Notes: generated by a model from the letters alone, not told the origin. A DNA stretch of 6,562 nucleotides from Frankia sp. (GCA_019689615.1 JADGHD010000289.1:1-6562), one strand, 5' to 3'; counted from the stretch's first letter, positions 1 to 5,957 are shown. Made by a program: numbers and translations.

Positions 1-29
1 TTGGGTTGGTAGATGTGTATAAGTCACTG
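1..29. other. Probable residual Nextera adapter sequence (artefact)
   Basis: Bases 11-23 (AGATGTGTATAAG) are identical to the first 13 bases of the Tn5 mosaic end used in Nextera libraries. Aligned without gaps to the last 29 bases of the Nextera read-2 adapter, about 22 of 29 positions agree (6 of 10 before the core, 3 of 6 after). The stretch is visibly poorer in G+C than the DNA that follows. It lies exactly at the window edge, where untrimmed adapter in a draft contig would be expected. Confidence 0.7.
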
Positions 30-314
30 CACCCGCCCCGCCACCCCTACACCGCCGCGCTGCTGGACGCCGCGCCGGTGCCCGACCCCGCGCGCCAGGC
101 CCAGCGGCGGGCCGCCAGGCGGCCAGCGCTGCGCGACGCCCGCCCGGGGCCGGGGCCGGGCTGCCCGTTCGCCGGCCGCTGCCCGGCCGAGCTGGAGGCG
201 TGCCGCACGGTGCCGCCGCCGGTCCCGACCCCGGACGGCGGCGCCATCGCCTGCCACGCCTACCGGGCACTGCCCGCCGCCGCGGCGGAGCTGCCGGACC
301 AGGGGGCGGCGTGA
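3..314 (+). CDS. Oligopeptide/dipeptide ABC transporter ATP-binding protein, C-terminal fragment
   Basis: This is the 3' end of an ATPase subunit (DppD/DppF, OppD/OppF type) that powers import of peptides or similar solutes through a membrane ABC permease. The nucleotide-binding domain (Walker A, signature, Walker B) lies beyond the left edge. What remains is the family's C-terminal extension: the HPYTAALL motif (oligo_HPY region, about bases 48-71), a proline-rich linker, then GCPFAGRCP and a later conserved Cys-His near the end (ACHAY), the Cys-containing tail typical of these subunits. The frame is open to the left edge, so the gene is 5'-truncated. The first residues, encoded by about bases 1-29, probably come from sequencing adapter and should not be trusted; genuine protein likely begins around HPPRHPYT. 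The stop overlaps the next start in GTGA, implying co-transcription with the hydrolase gene. Family assignment is firm; the transported substrate cannot be read from this fragment. Confidence 0.85.
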   Translation, partial: GLVDVYKSLHPPRHPYTAALLDAAPVPDPARQAQRRAARRPALRDARPGPGPGCPFAGRCPAELEACRTVPPPVPTPDGGAIACHAYRALPAAAAELPDQGAA

Positions 315-2182
315 GTGGGCCGTACGCCGTCGAGGTCATCCGCGACCTGCGGATCCCGACCGGGCAGCCGGGCGCGACCCTGGCCGCCGACCTGTACCGG
401 CCGGTGACCGCAGCCCCGGGACCGGCGCTGGTGACCGTGCTCCCCTACCGCAAGGACGCCTGGGCCGGTCTGCTCAACGAGGCCAACCTGCGCGGGTTCG
501 CCTCCCACGGCTACCCGAGCCTGCTGGTCGACCTGCGCGGCACCGGCTCGTCGGACGGCCCGGCGCGGCCACCGTTCCACCCGGACGACGCCGACGCCGG
601 CGTGGCCGCGGTGACCTGGGCCGCGGCCCAGCCCTGGTGCGACGGCTCGGTCGGCATGTGGGGGCACTCGTACGGGGCGGTCATGGCGATGCGGACGGCC
701 GCCCGCCGGCCACCGGCCCTGCGGGCGATCGTGCCGGTGATGGGGATGACCGACCCGGAGCGCGACTTCGCCCACCCGGCCGGCCGGCGGGGCAACCTCA
801 GCTCGGTCGGCGTCTGGGGCCTGCACACCCTGCTGACCCAGCTCCTGCCCCCGCTGTCGGCCGACGACCCGGCCGAGCGGCGGCGCTGGTCGGAGCGCCG
901 GGAGGCGGAGCCGTACCTGGTCGACCTGGTCCGCCACGGCCCGGGCCACCCGGTCTGGCGCACCCGCGCGGTCGACGTCTCGAGAATCGAGGTGCCGGCG
1001 TTGTGCATCGCCGGCTGGCACGACCTGTTCTGCGCCGCCACCATCCGCGACTTCGAGCTGCTGACCAGCCCGAAGCGCCTGCTCGTCGGCCCGTGGACGC
1101 ACACCATGCCGGAGGCCGCGCCGTTCGCCCCGGCCGACTTCGTCGCGCTGGCCCTCCCCTGGTGGGAACGGTGGCTGCGCGGCATGGACAACGGCGCCGA
1201 CCGGGAACCGGCCGCGGTCCTCCACCTGCCGACGGCCGGCTGGCGGGCCTTCGACACCTGGCCACCGACGTCGGCGCACCGGTCGTTCGTCAACGCCCCG
1301 GGCACCACCCGGCTGCGCCCGGCACGCGGGAGCTCCTCGGCCCCACGGCCACGCCGGGCGGCGCCGGTCGCCGAGCACCGCGGCGACCCCACCGCGGGCA
1401 CCCTCAGCGGCTTCTGGGCGATGCCCGGCGACGGCCCGGCACACCCGCTCGACCAGCACGACGACGACATGCGCTGCCTGACGCTGACCAGCGGGCCGCT
1501 GCCAGCGGACCTGGTCATCATCGGCACCCCCACCGTCGCGCTGTGGCCACCCGCCGCCGGCACGCCGCTGGCGGTCAAGCTCACGGCCGTCGACGGGGCG
1601 GGCAGGTCGACCTTCATCACCGCCGGCGACACCACCGGCCAACCCGCCCCCGGCCAACCGGACGCGGCGAAGCTCACGCCGACCTGCCACGTCGTACCGG
1701 CCGGCCACCGCCTGCGGGTCACGCTCAACGACGCCGACTTCCCCCGGCTGTGGCCACCACCGGCCGGCCAGCTCGTCCGCCTCGGCTGGCTCGCCCTGAC
1801 CCTGCCGACGGTCGACCCGCGCGACGGCACCCCGGTCACCGTGCCGGCCCCACCGAAGACGGCGGGCCCGGCGGTCGACGCGGCGGCCCACTGGGTCGTC
1901 GCCCGCGACCTCGTGGGCGGCGGCGTCGAGGTCCGGCTGACCGAGGACCTGACCGCGACGATGGCGGCCACGCTGCGGGTCGAGCGGGAGATCGTCGCGG
2001 CCGCGCTCCCCGCGCTGCTGCGCGCCACCGCCACGGCGTCGGTCACGCCGTCCACCGGCCCCTCCCGGCAGGTCCGGGTCGAGTTCACCGTCACCGACGC
2101 CGACGTCCGGGTGCTCGCCTCGGTGGCCGAGGACGGCTCCCCCACCTGGTCGCGCCGCTGGTCGGCCCGGCCCAGCCGGTGA
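311..2182 (+). CDS. CocE/NonD family serine hydrolase (X-Pro dipeptidyl-peptidase S15-like)
   Basis: A predicted cytoplasmic alpha/beta-hydrolase of 623 residues, about the usual length for the CocE/NonD family, which cleaves esters or amides (cocaine esterase, X-prolyl dipeptidyl peptidase and acylase relatives). Visible marks: LPYRKD at 44-49, whose Tyr46 matches the oxyanion-hole tyrosine of CocE; DLRGTGSSDG at 74-83; the nucleophile elbow GHSYG with Ser120; GWHD with Asp238; and GPWTH with His264, giving a complete apparent triad. The C-terminal third (about 365-620) has the beta-rich jelly-roll signature of the S15 C-terminal domain, including DQHDDDMRCLTLTS and VIIGTPTVALW. No signal peptide is seen. 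The GTG at 311 was chosen because the family's N-terminal pattern (YAVEVIRDLRIPTG, then LAADLYRP) starts right after it and it overlaps the upstream stop; a weak G-rich ribosome site (301-306) lies 4 nt before it. The upstream transporter suggests an imported substrate, which cannot be specified. Residues 331-360 are poor in family landmarks. Confidence 0.9.
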   Translation: MSGPYAVEVIRDLRIPTGQPGATLAADLYRPVTAAPGPALVTVLPYRKDAWAGLLNEANLRGFASHGYPSLLVDLRGTGSSDGPARPPFHPDDADAGVAAVTWAAAQPWCDGSVGMWGHSYGAVMAMRTAARRPPALRAIVPVMGMTDPERDFAHPAGRRGNLSSVGVWGLHTLLTQLLPPLSADDPAERRRWSERREAEPYLVDLVRHGPGHPVWRTRAVDVSRIEVPALCIAGWHDLFCAATIRDFELLTSPKRLLVGPWTHTMPEAAPFAPADFVALALPWWERWLRGMDNGADREPAAVLHLPTAGWRAFDTWPPTSAHRSFVNAPGTTRLRPARGSSSAPRPRRAAPVAEHRGDPTAGTLSGFWAMPGDGPAHPLDQHDDDMRCLTLTSGPLPADLVIIGTPTVALWPPAAGTPLAVKLTAVDGAGRSTFITAGDTTGQPAPGQPDAAKLTPTCHVVPAGHRLRVTLNDADFPRLWPPPAGQLVRLGWLALTLPTVDPRDGTPVTVPAPPKTAGPAVDAAAHWVVARDLVGGGVEVRLTEDLTATMAATLRVEREIVAAALPALLRATATASVTPSTGPSRQVRVEFTVTDADVRVLASVAEDGSPTWSRRWSARPSR

Positions 2183-2246
2183 CGGGTGGCCTTCGGCGGA
2201 CGTCGCTGGCCGCTTCGCCGCGGTCGAGGAAGTACCCGAGCACCTG

Positions 2247-2303
2247 GGCGCGGCGGGCTCACGTCGGTGCGGCGCATTCACCTGGGTGCGGCGGGTTGTC
2301 GCC
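2247..2303. repeat. Degenerate 19-bp tandem repeat, three units
   Basis: The nine-base core GGYGCGGCG recurs at 2247, 2266 and 2285, exactly 19 bp apart. By eye, neighbouring or alternate full units agree at about 13-14 of 19 positions. Units 1 and 3 extend the similarity to the left, so the 17-mers at 2241-2257 and 2279-2295 differ at one base only. The array lies in the gap between the hydrolase stop and the NUDIX start. It could be a transcription-factor operator array or a chance product of GC-rich sequence; no known binding motif is recognised. Confidence 0.5.
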
Positions 2304-2318
2304 GCGGGACGGTCACGG

Positions 2319-2327
2319 AAGGAGGTG
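2319..2327 (+). promoter_or_regulatory. Orphan perfect Shine-Dalgarno sequence
   Basis: AAGGAGGTG is a nine-base perfect complement to the 3' end of 16S rRNA, yet no ATG, GTG, TTG or CTG lies 5-15 bases downstream. The NUDIX reading frame, although open through here, has no conventional start near this site. It may be a decayed start site, a pausing or antisense element, or coincidence. It is not credited to any gene. Confidence 0.3.
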
Positions 2328-2412
2328 TCGACGCCGGGCGGCCGCCTCGTCGCCGGGGCCGGCGGGCCATTCGGCCGGCACGCGGATCGGGCGCCAGGAC
2401 CCGCCCGCGACC

Positions 2413-2418
2413 TACGAT
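2413..2418 (+). promoter_or_regulatory. -10 element for a leaderless NUDIX transcript
   Basis: TACGAT fits the actinobacterial -10 consensus TANNNT. It is followed by six bases (CGGCCG) and then the GTG start codon at 2425. In actinobacteria transcription usually begins about 6-7 bases after the -10, so the transcript would start on the GTG itself and lack a 5' leader, which explains the absence of a ribosome binding site just before it. No convincing -35 hexamer is seen upstream, as is common for such promoters. Confidence 0.55.
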
Positions 2419-2424
2419 CGGCCG

Positions 2425-3120
2425 GTGACCAAGTCGCCGTTAGCCGTGCCAGCCGCCAGTGCCGTGCTCCTGCGTGACCGACCGTCCGGGCTGGAGGTGC
2501 TGCTCCTGCGGCGCAGCCTCACCGCGTCGTTCGGGCCGGGCGCCTGGGTGTTCCCTGGCGGGCGGGTCGATCCAGGCGACCTCGGTGACGGCCCGGCGGC
2601 CGCGGGGATGGCCGCCGAGGTGGCGGCGGCCAGGCGGGCCGCCGCGCGGGAGACGGCGGAGGAGGCCGGGCTCGAGATCGACCCGGCCGCGCTGGTCCCG
2701 CTGTCGCGCTGGTGCCCGCCAGCGATCGCGCCGAAGCGCTTCGTCACCTGGATGCTGCTCGGCGTGGCGCCCGAGCGGGAGGTCGTCGTCGACGGCAGCG
2801 AGATCATCGACCACCGCTGGGTCCGCCCGGGGGACGCGATCGCGGCCCGGGACCGGGGCGAGCTCGACCTGATGCCGCCGACCTGGGTGACGCTGTGGAC
2901 GCTCGCCCAGCACCCCGGCACCGCCGCCGTTCTCGCCGCCGCCGGCGACAGCGAGCCCGAGCTGTTCGAGACCCAGTTCGCCCAGACGCCCGACGGGCTG
3001 CTGGCGATGTGGCACGGCGACGTCGGCTACGGCGAGGCGGCGCCGGACATCACCCGGCAGGGCCCGCGCCACCGGCTGTGGATGCTCGGCACCGGCTGGC
3101 GCTACGAGCGCGCGAGCTGA
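2425..3120 (+). CDS. NUDIX hydrolase, NUDT19-like
   Basis: A 231-residue NUDIX-fold hydrolase, predicted to cleave a nucleoside diphosphate linked to another moiety using a divalent metal. The fold begins at SAVLLRD (12-18), followed by LEVLLLRRS and WVFPGGRVDP (41-50). The catalytic half-motif RETAEEAG is at 75-82, with Glu76, Glu79 and Glu80 as likely metal ligands. The gap between the GG (45-46) and this half is about 15 residues longer than in the canonical NUDIX box. That insertion, with the WCPPAIAPKRFVTW segment (96-109) and a C-terminal extension, resembles NUDT19/RP2-like proteins, some of which act on coenzyme A; the substrate here is inferred only loosely. GTG 2425 was chosen for position relative to the fold and for the promoter six bases upstream; GTG 2446 is a less likely alternative. 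The frame is open far upstream, but that part lacks coding character. It converges on the lipid-kinase gene. Confidence 0.88.
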   Translation: MTKSPLAVPAASAVLLRDRPSGLEVLLLRRSLTASFGPGAWVFPGGRVDPGDLGDGPAAAGMAAEVAAARRAAARETAEEAGLEIDPAALVPLSRWCPPAIAPKRFVTWMLLGVAPEREVVVDGSEIIDHRWVRPGDAIAARDRGELDLMPPTWVTLWTLAQHPGTAAVLAAAGDSEPELFETQFAQTPDGLLAMWHGDVGYGEAAPDITRQGPRHRLWMLGTGWRYERAS

Positions 3121-3157
3121 CCCGCGCCCGGCGCGCCGGCCGGTCGGCGCGTGCGGG
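3121..3157. terminator. GC-rich hairpin between convergent genes, possible bidirectional terminator
   Basis: A perfect 7-bp stem, CGCGCCG (3132-3138) with CGGCGCG (3145-3151), encloses a 6-base loop. CCCGC (3121-3125) can also pair with GCGGG (3153-3157), with a bulge between. It begins right after the NUDIX stop and lies 16 bases from the stop of the opposing gene. No T-tract follows on either strand, as is usual for very GC-rich actinomycete terminators, so termination is inferred from position and structure. Confidence 0.45.
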
Positions 3158-3173
3158 CGGCCGTTGCCGCGGG

Positions 3174-4799
3174 TCAGCGGGGGCGGTAGACGACGAGGCG
3201 CGGCGCGGCCGCGGTGATGGTGATCGTGCGCACGCCGTCGGTGGCCTCGCCGTCCATGGCGAACGGGAGCGGCTCGTCCGGTGCCGTCTGAAGACCGAGC
3301 TCGTCGGTCCGGGCGTCGGCCCCGGCCGGGGCGGCGGTGATCTCGACGCGGCGGACGGCGCGCTGCTCGTAGACCCGGCAGCGGCGTAGCTGGCCGGTCA
3401 GGACCGCGAGCACCAGCCGGATGCGGGCCAGCCGGGCGGCGCCGTCCACCAGCCGCAGGTCGAGCAGGCCCTCGTCGAGCCGGGAGCGGTAGGTGGGGGC
3501 GAAGCCGGTCGGGCGGTAGATCCCGTTGCCGACGAAGACCAGCCACAGCCGGCGGCGCTCGCCGTCGATGTCCACCTCGATCGGCGGCTCGTGCCGCAGG
3601 ATCCAGCCGAGCGCGGTGACCATCGCCGGCCACTTGCCGAGCCGCTTCTCGATCCGCTCCCGGATGGCGACCATGTCCGCGTAGCCGCCGAGGCTCGCGG
3701 TGTTCAGGAACAGCCCCTCGAACCGCTCGCCGGTGGCCCCGAGGCCGTGGACCCGGCCGACGTCGACGGCGACAGCGCTGCCCTCGCGCACCGCCCGCAC
3801 CGTGTCGGCGAGCCCGCCGCTGGCGGTCAGCCCGAGGTCGGCGGCGAAGTGGTTCAGCGTGCCGGCCGGGAAGACGGCGAGTGGCAGCCCGTGGGCGATG
3901 GCGCGGGCAGCGGCGGCGTTGACCGTGCCGTCCCCGCCGGCCACCCCGAGCACCCGGGCGCTGGCCGCCGCGGCGTCCAGCGCGGCGTCCAGGTCGTCGT
4001 GCGGCCCGACCTCGACCACCTTGGCCGCGGGCAGCTCGGCCCGCAGCAGCCCGGCGACGTCGAGCGCGCCGCCGAGCCGGCCGCCGCCCGGGCCGGAGCT
4101 GGCGTTCACGACCACCGTGAGCCCGTCCCCGTCCGGCAGGGCCGGCGCCCATGCGGAGGCCGGACGGGCGCGGGCCGGCGCCCTGGGACGCCGCGGCATG
4201 ACCTTGGTGGTGATCAGGGCGCAGCCCGCGCCGAGGGCGGCGCCGGCGATGACGTCGCTCGGGTAGTGCACCCCGACGTAGACCCGGGAGAACGCGACCG
4301 CGGCGGCGAGCGCGCCGACCGGGATGGCCGCCCCTGGGGCGTCGAGGGCCACGCCGGTGGCGAAGGCGACCGCCGATGCGGCGTGGCCGGACGGGAACGA
4401 GAAGGTCGAGTGCTCGCGGCGGGGGCGGCGGACCTGCGGGACGACGTGGTTGGCCGGCCGGTTGCGCCGGAACACCAGCTTGGCAGGGCCGTTGGCGACG
4501 GCGCTGGCCACGCCCAGGGCGAGCATCCCGCGCACGGCGGCCCGCCGGCGCCGGCCACGGGTCGCGCCCAGCGCGGCGGCGGTCCCCCACCACAGCAGGC
4601 CGTGGTCGGCGGCGTGGGTGAGGCGCGGCAGCAGCGGGTCCGCGATCGGGCGGGCCCGGGCGATCGCCGCGAACAGGGCCCGGTCGACGGCGCCGAGCCG
4701 GGAGACCCCGCCGCGCAGGTTGATGGCGCGGGCAGCGGACGGGCGGCGCTCGTCGTGGCGGTGGTCGCCGGGCTCGCGTCGGCGTGGACGTACCGTCAC
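3174..4799 (-). CDS. Bifunctional PAP2 phosphatase / diacylglycerol kinase family protein
   Basis: A 541-residue membrane fusion of two lipid enzymes. The N-terminal half (about 35-200) is a PAP2 acid phosphatase with all three signature motifs: KLVFRRNRP (107-115), FPSGH (135-139) and SRVYVGVHYPSD (171-182), the last containing catalytic His178. Hydrophobic segments at about 66-80, 92-106, 140-170 and 183-198 suggest membrane spans. The C-terminal half (about 226-541) is a DAGK/YegS-like kinase: VVVNASSGPGGG (229-240), GGDGT (288-292), PAGTLNHFA (311-319), NTASLGGYADM (366-376), VGNGIYRPTGFAPT (423-436) and the late MDGE (515-518). The phosphatase would dephosphorylate a phospholipid or prenyl diphosphate, and the kinase would phosphorylate diacylglycerol or a related lipid with ATP. 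The architecture is known in actinobacteria; the true substrates are not visible. The start is GTG 4799, six bases after a -10 element, with no ribosome site. An arginine/proline-rich linker (about 201-220) joins the halves. All key motifs are intact. Confidence 0.92.
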   Translation of the reverse strand: MTVRPRRREPGDHRHDERRPSAARAINLRGGVSRLGAVDRALFAAIARARPIADPLLPRLTHAADHGLLWWGTAAALGATRGRRRRAAVRGMLALGVASAVANGPAKLVFRRNRPANHVVPQVRRPRREHSTFSFPSGHAASAVAFATGVALDAPGAAIPVGALAAAVAFSRVYVGVHYPSDVIAGAALGAGCALITTKVMPRRPRAPARARPASAWAPALPDGDGLTVVVNASSGPGGGRLGGALDVAGLLRAELPAAKVVEVGPHDDLDAALDAAAASARVLGVAGGDGTVNAAAARAIAHGLPLAVFPAGTLNHFAADLGLTASGGLADTVRAVREGSAVAVDVGRVHGLGATGERFEGLFLNTASLGGYADMVAIRERIEKRLGKWPAMVTALGWILRHEPPIEVDIDGERRRLWLVFVGNGIYRPTGFAPTYRSRLDEGLLDLRLVDGAARLARIRLVLAVLTGQLRRCRVYEQRAVRRVEITAAPAGADARTDELGLQTAPDEPLPFAMDGEATDGVRTITITAAAPRLVVYRPR

Positions 4800-4805
4800 G
4801 CGCGT

Positions 4806-4811
4806 ACGCTA
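4806..4811 (-). promoter_or_regulatory. -10 element for a leaderless PAP2-kinase transcript
   Basis: On the minus strand, TAGCGT (TANNNT) is followed by six bases (ACGCGC) and the GTG start at 4799. This is the same geometry as in front of the NUDIX gene: transcription would begin on the start codon. No Shine-Dalgarno sequence is present, which agrees. The -35 position falls inside the hairpin at 4822-4841 and carries no TTGACA-like hexamer. Confidence 0.55.
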
Positions 4812-4821
4812 CCCGCCCACG

Positions 4822-4841
4822 CGCCGGCCACCGGGCCGGCG
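4822..4841. terminator. Perfect 8-bp hairpin in the gap between two minus-strand genes
   Basis: CGCCGGCC (4822-4829) and GGCCGGCG (4834-4841) form a perfect stem around the loop ACCG. It lies about 95 bases beyond the stop of the 280-residue protein gene in the direction of transcription, so it may terminate that transcript. It also lies ten bases upstream of the -10 of the next gene and overlaps its -35 position, so an operator role is an alternative. No T-tract follows. Confidence 0.45.
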
Positions 4842-4934
4842 ACAGGACACCCAGCCCGGCGGGGGTGGCCGCGCTGGCGGGCCGTGCCGGGCGCTGGCCG
4901 GCCGGTCAGGCGGCCGTGCCCGGGCCGGTGCCGG

Positions 4935-5777
4935 TCAGCAGGGGTGGTGGTCCTGCAGCGGGATCAGCGCGGCCAGCGGGGTGGTCAGCCGGGCGAACAG
5001 GGCCGGGTCGAGCAGGTCCTCGACGAGCAGCGCGCAGGCGAGGTCCGCGCACAGCTCCATCACCCGCTGGTCGGCCGAGGTGTCCGCGGTCAGCAGGGCA
5101 CCGCCGCGGCACTGCGGGCAGGGCCGCCAGAAGCCCTCGGCCGCGCTGCGGCGGACCAGCGTCCAGACCCGGCGCCGGCCGGTGAGCACGGCGGTGCCGA
5201 AGGCGGCATCCATCGCCTCCTGGTGGCTGGACTCGTCCCGGGTGAGCGCCGTCGCCAGCAGGCCCTCGAACACCGCTGAGCTGTTCGGGTCGTGGCAGCG
5301 GACCGCGAGCCGGGGCAGCGCGGCCAGCACCCGCTTGACGTCGGCAGCCGAGGGGCCGAGGTCGGGTTCGTGGGAGCGCACCCGGGGGTACACCGTGCGC
5401 CAGGGACGCATCAGGCCGGCGTACTCGCTGCGGCTGAGCACCGGGCGGGCGTACGCGGCGGCGAGCGCGTCGCGCATGGAGCGCAGCGCGGTCGCGGTGA
5501 TCGCCGGGTCGACGGAGACGTAGTCGGCGCCGGCCAGGTCGTCGGCATAGATCGCCGAAAGCGCGTCGAACGCCGCGAGGACCTCGACGACGAGCGGGGA
5601 CTCCGGCGAGAGCGCCCGGTCGCGGGCGGCGGCCAGGGACGGCGAGTTGCGCCACTCGGCGGCCAGCCGGACCAGCTCGTCGTCGGTGGTGTGCACCAGC
5701 TGGGCGAGGATGCCCAGGATGTTCCGCAGGTTGGGGTGGTCCTCGAGCCGCTCGATGCGGCGGGCCCGCAGGATCAT
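4935..5777 (-). CDS. Conserved-looking protein of unknown function, 280 aa
   Basis: I do not recognise this protein. It has strong coding character (third codon positions almost all G or C) and a mainly alpha-helical, acidic/leucine-alanine-rich composition, with no signal peptide or clear membrane segment, so it is probably cytoplasmic. The N-terminal part has several likely amphipathic helices (about 1-42, 61-85, 93-111). A CPQC pair at 220-223 is followed by Cys243 and Cys248; with the final HHPC (277-280) these could bind a metal such as zinc, but the spacing matches no family I can name. The start ATG 5777 has GGAG seven bases upstream and overlaps the stop of a small upstream ORF in ATGA, implying translational coupling. 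The next gene downstream on the same strand is the PAP2-kinase, 135 bases away with its own promoter, so operon membership is doubtful. Coding status is confident; the function is unknown. Confidence 0.8.
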   Translation of the reverse strand: MILRARRIERLEDHPNLRNILGILAQLVHTTDDELVRLAAEWRNSPSLAAARDRALSPESPLVVEVLAAFDALSAIYADDLAGADYVSVDPAITATALRSMRDALAAAYARPVLSRSEYAGLMRPWRTVYPRVRSHEPDLGPSAADVKRVLAALPRLAVRCHDPNSSAVFEGLLATALTRDESSHQEAMDAAFGTAVLTGRRRVWTLVRRSAAEGFWRPCPQCRGGALLTADTSADQRVMELCADLACALLVEDLLDPALFARLTTPLAALIPLQDHHPC

Positions 5778-5944
5778 GCGGCGGCTCCGGCAGGCAGCAG
5801 CCCCAGGGTGGGCTTTCGGCGGACGGTACGCGTGCCCGGCGCGGGCGCGGTGGCCCGGCGCGGCCCCATGGACGCCGCCGGCGCGTGGTGCGCGGGCCCC
5901 GTCCGTGGCCAGACGGCGGGTGAGCCCATCAGAGCAGCCGTCAC
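5774..5944 (-). CDS. Possible small upstream protein, 56 aa, coupled to the unknown protein
   Basis: A short frame starts at GTG 5944 and ends in a TGA that overlaps the next ATG (ATGA). Its support is the near-perfect Shine-Dalgarno AAGGAGG six bases before the GTG, the best-placed ribosome site in the window, plus the overlap with a convincing gene. The product is rich in Ala, Pro, Arg and Gly with no domain I recognise; it carries a basic stretch TRTVRRKP (38-45) and a hydrophobic LGLLPAGAAA end (47-56). Third-position G/C is about 84%, lower than in the neighbour, so selection on its sequence is uncertain. It may be a genuine small protein, or a leader ORF that delivers ribosomes to the 280-residue gene. 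The same frame is open to GTG 6211 (145 residues), but that start lacks a good ribosome site. Confidence 0.45.
   Translation of the reverse strand: MTAALMGSPAVWPRTGPAHHAPAASMGPRRATAPAPGTRTVRRKPTLGLLPAGAAA
5785..5788 (-). promoter_or_regulatory. Ribosome binding site of the 280-aa protein
   Basis: GGAG on the minus strand, seven bases before ATG 5777. It lies inside the last codons of the small upstream frame, which fits translational coupling and supports the chosen start. Confidence 0.5.
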
Positions 5945-5950
5945 GTGGTC

Positions 5951-5957
5951 CCTCCTT
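5951..5957 (-). promoter_or_regulatory. Strong ribosome binding site upstream of the 56-aa ORF
   Basis: AAGGAGG on the minus strand (followed by one more G), six bases before GTG 5944. It matches the anti-Shine-Dalgarno sequence at seven consecutive bases. Its spacing to the GTG is ideal, and this is the main reason for proposing a gene there. Confidence 0.6.

Noticed and set aside
260..2281. Minus-strand open frames of about 590-670 residues opposite the hydrolase
   Set aside because: Antisense shadow of a well-supported gene; low-complexity composition and no recognisable motif.
2358..2379. Inverted repeat GCCGGC/GCCGGC as a terminator after the hydrolase gene
   Set aside because: Only 6 bp of a self-complementary word that is common in this composition, with a 10-base loop, about 175 bases after the stop and no T-tract.
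13..2424. Very long plus-strand open frame running into the NUDIX gene from the left edge
   Set aside because: It is the NUDIX frame left open by GC-rich composition; the translated part is Arg/Pro/Gly-rich, overlaps the hydrolase in another frame and has no domain. The NUDIX fold only begins after 2425.
2440..4593. Minus-strand frame of 717 residues spanning the kinase and NUDIX genes
   Set aside because: It crosses two convergent genes in the wrong frames and is Arg/Gly/Pro-rich throughout.
3591..5523. Plus-strand open frames of about 400-560 residues opposite the PAP2-kinase and unknown genes
   Set aside because: They span two minus-strand genes and the gap between them, are rich in Gly/Arg/Ala and have no domain, so they are composition shadows.
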